Positions 32,330 to 44,862 of a stretch of DNA of 64,000 bases are shown here, in pieces (within the stretch, counting starts at the first letter, position 1; every line of letters begins with the position of its first letter). Made by a program: the position numbers and the translations under genes. The DNA lies in the NCBI GenBank assembly GCA_027943335.1, contig BSBK01004078.1, forward strand, positions 590,001-654,000. Direction: 5' to 3'. Below the pieces are notes generated by a model, which searched no databases, was not told where the DNA came from, and saw only the letters and a list, made by a program, of their open reading frames with translations. Origin of the DNA: Chamaecyparis obtusa. Taxonomy: Eukaryota > Streptophyta > Pinopsida > Cupressales > Cupressaceae.

Positions 32330-33131
32330 CCGGATAGTCCCTGAGTCTACGACTCTCTAGTCCCTCTACTCTCTAGTCTCTAGTCTCTACTCTTTAGTCC
32401 CTCGGCCTCTACTGTGTCTCCCTCTGGTGGTAGTAGCTTACCAGAGTTTTTGAAATGATATAAATTGTAAATTGTTGAAAAATATAATATGAAAATGTTT
32501 TAAGAAATTTGAAGGGCTACTGCTTTTCTTTTTTGTTTTGATTATAAGAATCATTAATAGATATGGTCTTATATAATATAAAAAATTTGCGTTGCGCTTT
32601 TGTTTCATGTAATATTTTAATGTTTCCAAATTTTATCATTTAATGGTGACTGGTTCAATTTTCATGGATAAGCTATTACTGTGTATTAAATTATTAATAT
32701 TTAAAATCATGACAATCGTTGGATTCTGAGAGATGAATAGTTGGAGTTGTATTTTGGAAGTACTATTGGTTTCAAAAAGCTTTTCTAAAAACTCACTCTG
32801 AAAATGTGACACATTGACGTGTAATTCGATGAAAAGATTACATTACATGTTGTATGTTTTAGAAAGTTTACGTGTAACATTACCATTATAGTAATAAGTA
32901 TAATTATATTCCGTTACAATTTACATTTAATGAAATCTTTTGAACATTACTCTTAGTAGCAAAGCTAAAAAGAACTGTTGAACCATCGTGGAAGATTTTG
33001 AGACTGTAAATTGTGAGAGCCTTAGAGTTAGCCATTGTAACTTCTATCTATCTAGATTTCAAAGTTTAATTTCAGGTAAGATATCTAGCCTGATGCATCC
33101 CGATTTTGTAATGTCAAAAATTTAGTTTAAC
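32330..33131. other. Spacer in F, no gene seen
   Basis: A CT-rich simple stretch (tctctagtc-type units) lies at about 32350-32430. The rest is AT-rich with no ORF I trust. It could be an intron of the + strand ORF, but I cannot point to splice sites with confidence. Confidence 0.4.
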
Positions 33132-34779
33132 TTGATTTTGAAATTACAATTTACAATTGGGGTTTTCTTAAATTGGGGGGGTTTTCTTAAATTGGGGTTT
33201 TCTATGATTTTGTTAGTAAATATCTATGTTGTTTCATTCTTTGGAAGAACAACAGGGAAAGCGAAAACTCAAGGCCAAGGGCAAGTAGATGGGAAAACTT
33301 TAATAGACTGCAAAAAACTAGTAGAAATCCCTGGTTTAACTAATGAGTATCATGATGTTTATGATCTTGTTATCAACAGTGAAAGGAGAGTTATACCAAT
33401 TAAATATACATTGTGTAGTAAGGCAACTGGGCCAAAGAGGCCTAATTTTATAAAATTTAACCCAGTGGTAGGTGGAAAAACCAATAAAGTTGCTTCATGG
33501 GATGTTGGTTTGGGTTACATGCTGTTACCCAAAGTTTTCCCTTACCTAGAAATTGTCTTGATTTGTGTAGAAAATTATGATGAAGAAAGAAAAGCAATTG
33601 TGAATAAAAATAATCAGGAAGAAATTTTATCAATAACCAAGAAAGAATTTCTCAGTTTGCTAGACCTAGGGTTTGACCGACAAAACTATAATGTTCATAT
33701 TGACTTGGGATTGTTGGCAGAGCAATATGAGGTAGTCGCACCACACGCAAAAAATTCATTTATAAAGGGTCTAATAATTGTAGACAAAAAGGGTTCATTG
33801 GGTGAGAACCACAAGCCTCCTTATGCTTTTAACATTTTTGTGCCATGGGTTTAGGATACTATATCCTCGCTAGCATTTTTCCTAGGACTAGAAAACAATA
33901 GGGAAGTGGGTGCTAGCATTCTTCAATTCATTTGGGATATCCATTATGTCAATGAACCAATAAGATATAATTTTTTTGGACACGTGGTTCAATCAATGCA
34001 AGAAAAATTAGCATTGATTAAAAGGGGAAATTCTAAAACATTTAGGTTCACAACCTACTTGTGTTATCTTCTGCTAGCCAAGCATGCTGCAATATTAATG
34101 AGCAATGGTAACAAGCTTGAAATTCAGAGGGGGACACCGATATGTACTCTAAGTCCAATATATAACTGGACACCTCAGATAAGAATTTATGGTAATAGAA
34201 GTAATTACAGTAATTTTATAGACTTCTTTTTGGCACCATTGTACAAAAAAATAACAAGCACTCCAATGCCCAGATTGTCTGCTTCATGTAGGGATTGCAT
34301 CCAACTTGGAAGCACAATTCAATTGGTTGATTGGTACTTAATGGAAGAATACACTGTAATAAGGTTTTATGGGTCAAAACTGCAACCCAAAAAAATTTTA
34401 ATGCATGTGACAGACAAGGTGTTTGCAGTAGAATATGTAGTACAACTAGAGAGCACAGATAGACTCTTCCTTACCTTTCTCAATTGGAGGGTTAACATTT
34501 GAGAGAAAGGCATTCAAAGTGGCAAAAATTTTTTTAGATATTTTTCAATTTGATTTAGAGTGGTACTGGAAGTATGATCCACTCAACGCCATTCAAAAAA
34601 TGCTTGTTGCTAATAAGAACTCTGCAAACTTATTTCAACATGAAAGTAAACCATTGCTAGAGAAGTTGAAAAACAAGGATAGCTGGGATGATGTTAGAAA
34701 AGAGTTGGAGAAAGTTTCCAGTGAGGAAAAAAATTTAGTTGAACAGTTTTCATCACAAATTATGACAACAATAAACTAG
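33132..34779 (+). pseudogene. Element F + strand ORF, middle piece, unknown
   Basis: Two long pieces in one frame (33132-33854, 33906-34502) split by a single TAG at 33852-33854. A frame change near 34490 leads into 34519-34779. The true start within 33132-33240 is unclear; the first 30 residues are a chance hydrophobic run over a repeated 'ttttcttaaattgggg'. Visible sequence: Lys/Gln-rich (GKAKTQGQGQ), then a globular-looking region with Trp and Tyr (ASWDVGLGYMLLPK, LSPIYNWTPQIRIYG), then helices rich in Lys/Glu. No catalytic motif or known domain is seen. The length and consistent coding across pieces say it was a real protein. Confidence 0.5.
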
Positions 34780-35789
34780 GGCATTGTACAGCCTAGGATG
34801 TCCTACAATTTCTACGAAAAAGATGCTCAACCATCAAACAAAAAAATACCAAAGCGCTTAGCAGAAGTTGTAAGGATAGAAAATGGACTAGAACGAAAAT
34901 GGATGATTTTTGGAGTATGAGAAAGGATCTTGGTGAACCAAAGACCAATGAAGATCTGAATGAAATAGATGAGGATATAGAGTTTAGAAAATTATGGAAT
35001 TTGGATCATCCTAACATGGCATACGACACTGAGGATGAATATCCAGATAGTGAGGATGATAATCCACCAATTGCATTTACTCCAGGGACTGGGAGTCAAA
35101 TTGGAACCACCAAGGAATGACATAAAGCATATAGCAAAGGGGAAATCATTGTGGAAAAAATGGGTTAATAAAGGTGGTGGTTTGGGTCCCACAGGAGAAG
35201 GTGTCTAGAATACAATTGAGACAGAAAAAAGTGCTTATGATCGTGGTGCATGCCTTGGGTTTGCTAGTGTCATTGGTGCCAATAGGACTGGCCAACTTAT
35301 ACAACAAGTTCCCTCTATAAAGAGGGAACTTTCTAGTACATAGAATCTCATAGAAGAAGATAGTGTCAAGAAGCAAAAGCTTTCTAGTTCCAGAACACCA
35401 ACAACAATGACATTCGATCCTAAAGAATTGTTTGTAGTTTCAGGTTTAGCAAAACCCTCTAGAAGTTTATATCCTCAAAGAGTATTAGTTAGATCAACAG
35501 GCATTGTAAGCTCTGCCTCTAGATCACCTTTCAAACATTCAAATCCTTCTACAACACCAAATTTTCATTACAAAGATTTATATAATAAATTTCCAGAAAC
35601 AAGAACCAAGAATAAGGAAATAAAGAAGACATTGCAGACTCATGCCCTTAATGTAGCTGTATAGGAACAACCTGCATCCAATAGGGTTATACCAACATAT
35701 GACCCAAAAAGAGACATGATGGAGTTCATGGTTGTTATTCCACCACAAAAACATGGAAACCCACCAGAGTTAGATAGATCAATCTGAAT
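34780..35789 (+). pseudogene. Element F + strand ORF, low-complexity linker
   Basis: Continues the same ORF through further frame changes (near 34890 and 35120). An acidic stretch (DTEDEYPDSEDDNPP, about 35019-35065) is followed by a Gly-rich bit and a Ser/Thr/Pro-rich region (35407-35664). Stops are mostly TAG or TAA in place of Gln. This looks like a disordered linker between the globular part and the coiled coil. Confidence 0.45.
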
Positions 35790-36994
35790 TTCAAGTTAGC
35801 ACTCTCCAAATGGATTTTTCCAAAGTTAAAAATGTGGACAAAATCAATGTGTCAAAGTCTACAAACCAAGTGGTCTATAGTGCACTGCTAAAGGTGGAAA
35901 GAGAGAAAACCAAGCTCGAGAAAAATATAGAAAAGTTATAGGAAAACATTGGCAATGAAAAAGAAAAGAGGAAAGCTTTAGAGAATAGTTTGAAAGAATT
36001 ATAGAAAAAGATTAAAAAATTGACCTTTACATCAGCAGATAAAGAGTAGGAATAGGAGTAGGTAGAGGTAGAGCTAAAGGCACTAAGGGGAAAATTGGTA
36101 GAAATTAGTAAAAACCTAGAGGAAGAAAGATTCAGTTCACAAAAGTTAGTTAAAACCCTGGAGAGTAATGCTGCCTCCAATCGAGAATTGCAAAAGCAAT
36201 TGGAGTCTTAGGTGGATAAAGCAAATCATTGGGAACACAAAGCAGTGGAAGAGAGGGAGAATTTTGACAAAATGGTAGAAGAACTAAAGAAAGCCAGTAA
36301 TACAATTCAAACTTTAACAAATACTAGAAATAATTTAGTGAAGATTGGAAAAGAACACATTTGGAGCCAAATATTGGTGATGTGTAATAGCTTGTATGAG
36401 TGGTTTGAAATGCTTCAAAGTATGAGAGTATGTTATTTGAAGCTCCATAAGAATATTGAATAGAACATGGATGTTGTGAAGAAAGATAAGGAAGCAAAAG
36501 ATATTATGCAATAACTCTACAGTAAGAGTGATAGTTATCTATCAAACAAGGGAATTAGCAACTACCTTGATGCCTCAGTGATGGTATCAAGTATCATTCA
36601 AAAATGTGAGAAGATAAGGGAAGCATAGGAATTGGATGAAAAAGCTAAGTAGAAGATCACAAAGATGGAACAAAGGAAAGAGAATATGGAAAGTCTTGGT
36701 TTGCCTAAGGGATTCAATGCAAATAACTTCATTGGAAGAGAAAATTACAAAATAAGGTTGCAGGACAAAATAAATACTGATTTATGCTTTCTTCCTACAG
36801 ATGCATCTCCTGATACAATCATGGATTTCATCAAACCAATGAGAACTTTGAATGGAGTTTTAGAAGCAACAGTGATGTCAAGTCACACTTCCAAATATGA
36901 ATTTCTAACGAAGTTGCAGGAGTGTGACTATACTATGAACCAAATTGTTCTACCATCAAAGGATGATTGGACTGGCCTACAAAGATTTCTCTAA
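35790..36994 (+). pseudogene. Element F + strand ORF, C-terminal coiled coil
   Basis: One frame to the TAA at 36992-36994. About 35850-36330 is strongly heptad-like and Lys/Glu-rich. GAG-TAG-GAA-TAG-GAG-TAG near 36047-36064 reads as Glu alternating with former Gln, so three CAG codons have become TAG. The last part (MESLGLPKGFNANNFIGREN ... to 36994) is intact and looks globular. It ends 391 bp from the convergent end of the transposase. The family is unknown to me. Confidence 0.5.
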
Positions 36995-37385
36995 ATTTTG
37001 AACTACTGTAAATTGTAATATATTGCAAATGAATACAAAATAAATTGTGCTCTATCTAATTTTCATGTTTTCCAATTCAATGTATGTTGAATTACTCTAT
37101 TTTATTCAGTTATTCTTAATTTATTTACTCTGTTATATGCTATTGGAATACAAAACTTCATTCAGGAATTTCAAATTCAAATATGAATGATCATTGATGA
37201 TATGATACAAAGTTACAAACTACACTCTACAGTAGTAATTCTCTTTGTTCTCAAATTTTAATGATGAAACATAATACATTCTTTCTTTTCTAAAATGAAC
37301 ATTGAAATTTGAATGATAGGATATAGTAGTTAATAAGTTCAAAAAATACCTATTGATTGCTACTGCTAATTTAGCAAAAAATTTC
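36995..37385. other. Spacer between convergent ORFs of F
   Basis: AT-rich noncoding gap between the + strand ORF end and the - strand transposase end. Probably 3' UTRs. Nothing else seen. Confidence 0.45.
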
Positions 37386-39034
37386 CTAAATTTTCCAATT
37401 CATCTCTGCATCGTCATCATCATCCAATTCTGGTATTCTAGTTTCTTCATTGTTCTCTTCATTTTCATTTGTGTCTTCTTCACTCTGACCTCTGCTTCTC
37501 TGACTCCCATTGCCACTTGTACTTGTCCCACTCAGAGTCACTGTCAAAGATTGGTTAATGGTGTTTCCCAACCCTCTTCTTTTGCATCTTTTCTTCCAGA
37601 TTCCATTGCTTTTTGATTAGGAAAAGTATTGACATCATACCTAGATGTGTAGACCATCAAGCATGTTTCCAAATTCTTGTCTAGTTTGTTTCTTAGCTTT
37701 GATTTGAGGAAGCCCAAAGCACTGAAAACTCTCTCATCCTCCACTAAACCCAATATCATGGTTTGACATAGATCAGCAAGCTTTAAGAACTCTGAAATTT
37801 CTTCATGCAACATTGTGCTCTATTTTAGTTTTGTCCAAAGCCTTGTTGCTGAGCCCTCTTCATGTGGGTTATGCATTAATTGATATTGATGCCTCATAGT
37901 CTTTGTAAACATGCCTGACTGCTTTCTAAGAAGACCCTCATCTAAAATTCCATTGATAGTCACTCCATTGAATTCTACAAATTTGTGAAATTCCTTTATC
38001 AAAGTCATCAACCTATTATGATAATCTTCCTTAGAGTTTAAGGTCCAATATTGAGAAAACACAATTTCCATGGCCTCAAGAAGTTGTTCATATGAGAATC
38101 GGAATCTTATTTTAGAGGAAACTTTATAGGCTATGTCCCTTGCATTATCTGCTATAGACTTGACAATCTTGGTAAACTCTTCCCTTGTAACTCTTGTAGC
38201 TCGCTTCTTTGGGGCACTGTAGTACATTGGTATCTGAAATCCCCATTTTCAACAATCTTTAAATAATTATCAGGATTGTCCAAATCTATTAGTTTTTGCC
38301 AGTGATTAAATCTTTCATCACATAAATTTAGGTCATTTCAATAGAGACTATCCAGGGCTTGGCATGACATTTTACGCAAGTGAGCATATTCTACAATATA
38401 CATGGCTCTTTGCTAGGCTTTTTTCATAATGAATGTCATTTCTTCTAGCATGGGAAGAAGAGATGCTAAAGTTAAAAGTGTCTCTATATTGCTTAACCTC
38501 TGAAGTAAGTCACCACATCTCTAATTTTCTGCATTGTCCTGATTTTTGTACATCAATCCAATCAAAGATTGATATTCAGAAAAAACTCAATGTGCTAGTC
38601 CATCCAAAGAGATCCATCTGGTATCAACATCTTTAAGAAGCTTTTTTCCATTGGTAATTCCATCAGCAAAGTGCTAAAATTCCCTAAAATGTTTGGGACT
38701 TCGACAAAAATATGAGTACAACTCTCTTACTAAATCTTCAACCTTTTTTACTAAAGGGAACTTCTTCACAACTCTAAAAGAAAGATTCATCTTGTGGGCT
38801 ATACAGTGAATGCCAAAAACGTATGGTGAACAAGAAGCATGCATCTTTGTGCAAAGACCATTCCTTTGACCTTGCATTACTGAAGCTCCATCCTCTCCAA
38901 CACAGATCAAATTCTTCGCTATTGTCAATTCATCCATACCTCCATATTCCATTAATTGGTTCTTTACTAATTGAAATAAATTTTTTGATGTCGCATTGTC
39001 CCTCAATTTTGCAAAAGTTAGTAGATGTGGTTGG
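37386..39034 (-). pseudogene. Element F hAT-type transposase, C-terminal half
   Basis: Pieces on the - strand: 38674-39034, 37820-38227, 37544-37813 and a tail 37386-37571. The first has ICVGEDGASVMQG and FGIHCIAHKMNL, which match the catalytic core of the hAT branch related to zinc-finger protein 862 and DUF4371 proteins, with a catalytic-type Asp in GEDGAS. Further on is the hAT dimerisation signature VEDERVFSALGFLKSKLRN (about 37680-37740). A Ser/Gly/Glu/Asp tail ends at 37386. Several stops and at least two frameshifts make it dead. The N-terminal half is at 62764-63820, across element G. Confidence 0.85.
39030..39034. repeat. Target site duplication of G, left copy (GTTGG)
   Basis: GTTGG precedes the left edge of G at 39035 and recurs at 62759-62763 after its right edge. 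Confidence 0.9.
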
Positions 39035-40627
39035 TGTGTGTTTGAATTTTGTACCTAGCTATGGACACAACACTTCAGTAAAACATTAGAGGTTAGTTAA
39101 AATCAAAATCATGTGGTGAAATGGAAACTAATCTAACCAGGTGATTTACTACCTTCTACTAGGTGTGAGTATGTTAATCTCAGATTGGACCGAGACCAGT
39201 GACCTTGACGACAGCTAAATGAAGGATTTGAATGTAGAATCTAGATATGAGATGAATGCAAATTAATCTATATTTTTTTGGATTTTCTATGTAATAAGAT
39301 GAAATAAACTAATATGAATCTATTCTATATGAGAAATTGATATGACATGCAATTAATCTAACAATGATATGCTAAATGATATGAATGCTCAAAAATAATG
39401 AAAATCTCACAACAACTTGGATTCACAAAGATTGATTCTTCAATCACCAATTCACTAGCGTGAGGATGCAATTCATGGATGGATCCAAAATGAAGAGTTG
39501 AGGCCTTAATTTATAGAAATCCAGGACTTTGGAGGTGCATGGAAAAAGCCATAAATCACTCTTGATAACCTTAGGTTGATTTTTGAGTTATCAAGAATTT
39601 AGAGATAGATTTGTTGACTTGGTGGTTAGCACCTCCTTGGAGATTTGTGACATGGCTTAACCACCTCCCGTGGATCGGGTTAAATTTGGCATTGATAGTT
39701 CAAGCTTTTGGTGCAACGGCAAATGATTCCAACAATTGGTATCAAAGCCTTGGGTCACAGGTTCGAGTCTCCCTTCAGTTGGGGCTGAAGGCTCAGTCGG
39801 TACTGAGGGGGAGATTGTTGACTTGGTGTTTAGCACCTCCTTGGAGATTCGTGACATGGCTTAACCACCTCCCATGGATCAGGTTAAATCTGGCATTTGT
39901 ATCGGGCATTGATAGTTTGAGCTTTTGGTGCAACGGCAAATGATTCCAACAAGATTAACTCACAAAATCATGCAAATTAGCTTTTTGATTTAAATTAGAA
40001 GTTGAGATCAGCTTTCAACTCAAAAGAGAGTTGAGTTTATTTTTAAAACAACTTGAATTGATTTTCTGATTTAAAGTTCAACTGCTTTTTGGATGTGCAT
40101 AATTAATTATGAATTAATTTAATAAATAAAGTGATATGTCCTCAACTTAACTGATTTTAACAATAAAACAATTGATTTATGGGTTAATCAATTATTAAAT
40201 CAAACTTTTATTCAAAAACTATATTATTAAATTTGACAATTGACATTAATTAATTAAATAAAAATTTAATCAATTAGTCATAGGATATTTGATTTATTGT
40301 CAAAATGAAATAATACAATTTAGGAATAAATATAATTAAATCCAATTAAATAATTAAGTGGTAGTATTAAATCTAATTAATTAAATATTCAGAATATTCA
40401 ATTAATCAAACTTTAGGATAAATAAGATTTATCGCCAAATAATCATTAAATTATAGATAATTAGGATAAATAGGAATATGGAATATTCCCCGATGCAGAA
40501 TTTAGGATGATCAATTAAGATTTGATAATGTGCTAATGTGCCTTAGGTTAGGACTTTGATGTCAATTTCATTCGATGTGTTGATATAGGACGTTAATGAA
40601 CCTATAGCCCATTTTTAGGGTATTACA
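39035..40627 (-). repeat. Element G 3' LTR (with TRIM I inside)
   Basis: On the - strand it begins TGTAATACCC and ends in the CACACA type. It is 1,593 bp including I and 1,248 bp without, against about 1,243 bp for the 5' LTR. A - strand TATAAATT lies near 39508-39517. Confidence 0.95.
39612..39951 (+). mobile_element. Element I: TRIM (terminal-repeat retrotransposon in miniature)
   Basis: 340 bp. LTR 39612-39734 (123 bp) and LTR 39816-39951 (136 bp), both TGTTGACTTGG ... GATTCCAACA. The second has an extra 13 bp near 39890-39905. Between them are only a primer site (TGGTATCAAAGCC, 39737-39749), about 55 bp, and a purine tract (GAGGGGGAGA, 39805-39814). The target duplication AGATT is perfect (39607-39611 and 39952-39956). 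The uninterrupted site exists in the 5' LTR of G near 53335 ('agatagattaactcac'). It has no coding capacity and depends on another element's enzymes. The 110-residue ORF over it is chance. Confidence 0.95.
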
Positions 40628-43011
40628 TTTTGCCCCTCTTTGAATTGTTGTGCAAAGTGCAGTGGTTCAAAGACAGTCTGTGTATGATGTTGAAACTAAT
40701 GTTTGAAATTGAAATTGATATGAAACAGAAATTGATTGAAATTGATATGAAGATATTAGGTCCTGAATGACCAAAGATAATGTTAACTATAACAACAATG
40801 AACCGATGATTGAAAAAAAGTGTCAAAATGCTTGATTCTGAACCTTATGATTGTGAAGAAGTGAGTGACTGACTCTAGACCTGATTGTCGATAAGAATCA
40901 CATTGATATCACATCTAAACCCTTCAGTTATGAAGAACCAAGGAAATAACACTAATGAACCGATGGTTACGAAAAACTGATACAATTTACAAGATTAAGA
41001 GAATACCAGATTGATATGGATCTCGATGAATCTGATATGCCCCAAGAGATGATTGATTTTCCCCAAGCAATGAGGTCTTTTTGATGAATCGACAACTAGA
41101 CGTGGTTGTTGTCTTGATTACTGAGGAAAGATTTGATTTCAAATTTAGATTACAGACTTTGAATGATGTGTAATACCATGCCCCCTTCAAGATTAAAATC
41201 AATATCTGATAAGAAAAGTTAGCGTTGATAGTTTAGAAGCATGTTAATTGATTTGAGAAGTGGTTAAACACGTTCGAGAATTCATTCTACATCATTTGGA
41301 GGTCTAGAAGACCAAGTTTGACTAGGTTAAACCATGAGTTGACCATAGTTGACCGAGTTGAAATTTTGATAGTTTGATGTAAGATAATTAGTTAAGTTGA
41401 ATACTGGATTTCTTTGATGATTGAAGGTTGATTATGCAAGTAGTGAATAATATAAATGATCTCATATTTTGATTTTGATCCTGAAAAAGGATTCTACTTG
41501 TTGTTTCATTGGAGGAACCTTCATGTGAGATTCAGCTCTTATGATATGTTTTTAGCATTTTTGAAGAATCGTTTAAGCATTTAAGTTTATGTAGCCATTT
41601 GTGAGATCATGCAAACATGCAAAATGCAAATAACCATGTGAAATAAAATGCAATCTAAGACCTAGGACCTAGTCACTGATCATGTGTCGGTCGATTCCAT
41701 CATTGAATTTTTAGGTAATTGGATAAATCAATAAAATGCCCACTAGTTATGAAACCATAAACATATGAATATTGATTTGTATACGCAAGGATCAATACAA
41801 CATCCACTGGTTAGGAAACCATGGACATATGAATATTGATTTTGTGTTCAGAATGTCGAATTAGATATAAGCACCAAGGCACAAATGCTAGGATGACCTG
41901 AATATCATGTCCATTTTGATATAGCAATTTGTATAAGCATCAGAACATAGACATCATGATGACTAGAATATGCCTTGTGTTAAAAACACATCAAGTAGTC
42001 AAGAGATCATTCTAAATCCAATGTGAATTACCCGTAGTGACTCTTTATCGTTCACATCCTTAGGTAAGATCGCATTTCAAAATAGGAGAAAGAACTCACT
42101 CAAAAAAGACAATAGTTAGATCAAACTTCCTTGAATTTTCTGGGTATCAATGGTCGAGGTATGCATGGCCATCCAATTCGAGATAGAGGCTCTTACAGTC
42201 GGACACCATTTCAATCTAGAATTTCCACAGTCGTTAGATTTTACCATACAAGAAGAAAACAAAGAAAAGATTATGCCCCCAATCATCACTCTCTAAATCT
42301 TGTAAAGGACATCATCGAAGAGCTCAAGGGAACATAATATGCAAAAATCTCAATGTGAATTAGTGAGCATACAAGGAGATAAAAGCATGTAAAAAGAATA
42401 GATTTTTTTCATGTCGTGTTTGATGTTTGATTGTGTTGTTGTAGATGCAAAATCCTTTCTGGAGATGAGACTGACTGACTGACTCAGATGAAGCTTCAAA
42501 GGACTCTGACTAGATATGACTCATCTAAGGTATACTGGAGACCATAGGATATGACATTGATTTCCCCCAAGTGTTAAGCATTGATAGGATACAGATGCTT
42601 GAGATGATTAGTGTACAGATTGACTTATTGAAAATAGGAATGCAGAAACAAACTGGGAAATATGTACAAATTAAAGCAAGACTGAAAGTTGGGAAAGACC
42701 AAGATTGCACTGATAGATGGAGCATTTTGAAACAAGTGGCACCCATTTGCCAAATTTTCACCATCTTGTTAGAGATTCTATTTTTGCTACCAAGGCGCCT
42801 ATTTCCAAGTTTTCACCAAGGGACTTTTTTCTTTTTCTCATTTTTTTTGTATTTTTCATTTTTTCAATTTTTTTGCACTTTTGATATTTTTTTACTTTTT
42901 TTGTGAATCATTAAGGTGCCTATTGCTAGGTTTTCACCAAGATGTTCATTTTTAAAGGACTTTTTCCAATTTTAAAAAATTTTCAAGACATTTTACCATA
43001 GACTGAATGCC
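40628..43011 (-). other. Element G 3' untranslated region
   Basis: About 2.4 kb between the end of pol and the 3' LTR. The polypurine tract AAAGAGGGGCA (- strand) is at 40631-40641, next to the LTR. Two direct-repeat groups occur: copies of 'gaaaccataaacatatgaatattgattt' near 41747-41785 and 41813-41850, and two copies of 'cctatt...ttttcaccaag' near 42796-42825 and 42915-42940 around a T-rich low-complexity run (42830-42900). ORFs here (42131-42337, 42571-42906) lack support. Confidence 0.6.
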
Positions 43012-44160
43012 TTAGGCATAGAATTTCTTTAGATGGAGAATGTTGATTGGTTCTCTGAGCTGTTCTCCTTCAATCATTGAGAGTTGATAGGCACCAGAGT
43101 TAAAAGTAGTAGTGATAATAAAGGGACCTAGCCAATTGGGTTCAAACTTCCCCTTGCGTTCTCTATGTGATTGATTTTTAGGATTCTCTCTCAAGACTAG
43201 ATCACCAACTTGAAATTCTCTATGTCTGAATTTCTTGTTGTAGCCTCTAGACATTCTTTTCTGATACACTCTAAGATGATCATACGCTGCTTGTTTGTGC
43301 TCATCTAGTAGTTCAAGTTCTTGCAACCTAGACACTCTATTGTCATCATCAGTTACTAAACCATGCATTCTGATTCTTAGTGATGGGATTTCAACCTCAA
43401 TAGGTAGTACCGCTTCAGACCCATAAACTAAAGAAAAAGGTGTAGCCCCAGTAGGCATTCTGATACTTGTTCTGTAGGCCCAAAGAGCTGGATTAATCAT
43501 GAGATGCCAGTCTCTTCCTATTTTGTTAACTGTACGATGCAAGATTTTCAATAAATTCTTGTTTGAAGCCTCTGCTTGTCCATTCCCTTGAGGATAGTAG
43601 ATAGATGACCAATGTTGTGTAATCTTGAATTTGGCACATAAATCATCAAGATCTTTATTCTTGAATTGTCCACCATTATCTGTGATTATGGAATGAGGTA
43701 TTCCATATCTACATATGATATAGTTCAAGATGAATAGAGATATTTGTTTTCTAGTTGCTTGAGTCAGAGGGATTGCTTCTACCCATTTTGTAAAGTAATC
43801 TGTAGTTGTGATTATATAGGTATGTCCATTAGAAGAATGAGGATGTATAGCTCCTATAAGATCAAAGGCCCATTGATGAAAAGGCCATTGTGTAGTAAAG
43901 GGAATTAGATCTCTCCCTGGAGCATGAATTAAGTTGCCATGCACTTGGCACTTTTGACAATTCTTAGCAAACTTGATAGACTCTTTCTCCATTTTCAGCC
44001 AATAGTACCCAGCCCTAATAAGTTTTCAAGCTAGTGTTAAACTGTTAGAGTGTGACCCACAAATACCATCATGGACTTCCACTAACGCACATTGAGACTC
44101 TTCCCATTCTAAACATCTAAGTAGCGTACCATCTAGACCTCATTTGTACAAATCATGACT
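43012..44160 (-). pseudogene. Element G integrase, largely intact
   Basis: 326 open codons (43012-43992), preceded by the HHCC start (about 43995-44100) with one or two stops. The zinc-site Cys pair KNCQKCQ is intact. Catalytic Asp in AFDLIGAI, Asp in ITDNGGQF, and Glu in GQAEASNKN. The C-terminal region continues past the point where C is cut, to IEGEQLREPINILHLKKFYA and a stop at 43012. This copy shows what the missing end of the integrase of C looked like. Confidence 0.94.
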
Positions 44161-44376
44161 AATGATGACATATCAGGAGGCATTACGGATAAGGTATCAT
44201 TTTTCATGGCAGTTGAAGGTATCAGGAATGATTTGGTCTTTGAGATAGGAGAATAGGTTTTGATATCTAGATGAATCATGACCAACAATAGTGCAGATCA
44301 TGTGGGTTTCAGGGGAATCATATGCAGGATAAGATAGTGCTTCCACCAGGAACTCATAGTGTAGCTCATGTTTAGG

Positions 44377-44862
44377 CTATTGTAATAAAGTAGACAACAT
44401 TGCCATTGCATCGGCAACCTTATTCTTTGTTCTAGGTATTTGCTCAAATGAGATAGATATGAAATACTTCTTTAGATCTTCTACCATTATTTTGTATGGA
44501 ATAAGCTTTTCATCTTTATTCTGGTACACATCATTGACTTGATGGATAACAAGTTGGGAATCTCCATGAATGTGTAGCTTTATCACTCTCCACTCAATTG
44601 CTAGTTTCATGCCATTAAGAAGGGCTTCATATTCTGCAATATTGTTTGTGCAAGGGAAGTTTAATCTGAATGCTTTTGGTATGGATTATCCTTGAGGAGT
44701 TATAAATAATATACCTACTCTTAATCCATTCTGTGTATAGGAGCCATCAAAGAATAACTACCATTCTCTAGAAGAAAGAGTCATGATAGAGGAATCAGGA
44801 AATTCCATTTGCATTGGTGTATCATCAATCATAGGTGCATCTACTAATTGATCAGCAATAAC
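44377..44862 (-). pseudogene. Element G second (archaeal-type) RNase H
   Basis: On the - strand from about 44800. It has the LFFD segment near 44750, Glu of IAEYEALLNGMK near 44610-44645, Asp of IHGDSQLVIHQVND near 44525-44570, and the end IPRTKNKVADAMAMLSTLLQ. A few stops lie in the first part; 44377-44610 is open. Role as in element C. Confidence 0.88.

Noticed and set aside
39737..39780. Possible tRNA or tRNA-derived SINE (B-box GGTTCGAGTC)
   Set aside because: No cloverleaf could be drawn and the sequence sits exactly between the LTRs of the TRIM, where a primer site is expected.
39611..39943. 110-residue ORF on the + strand with an internal repeat
   Set aside because: It spans the two LTRs of the TRIM, which explains the repeat; it has no coding features.
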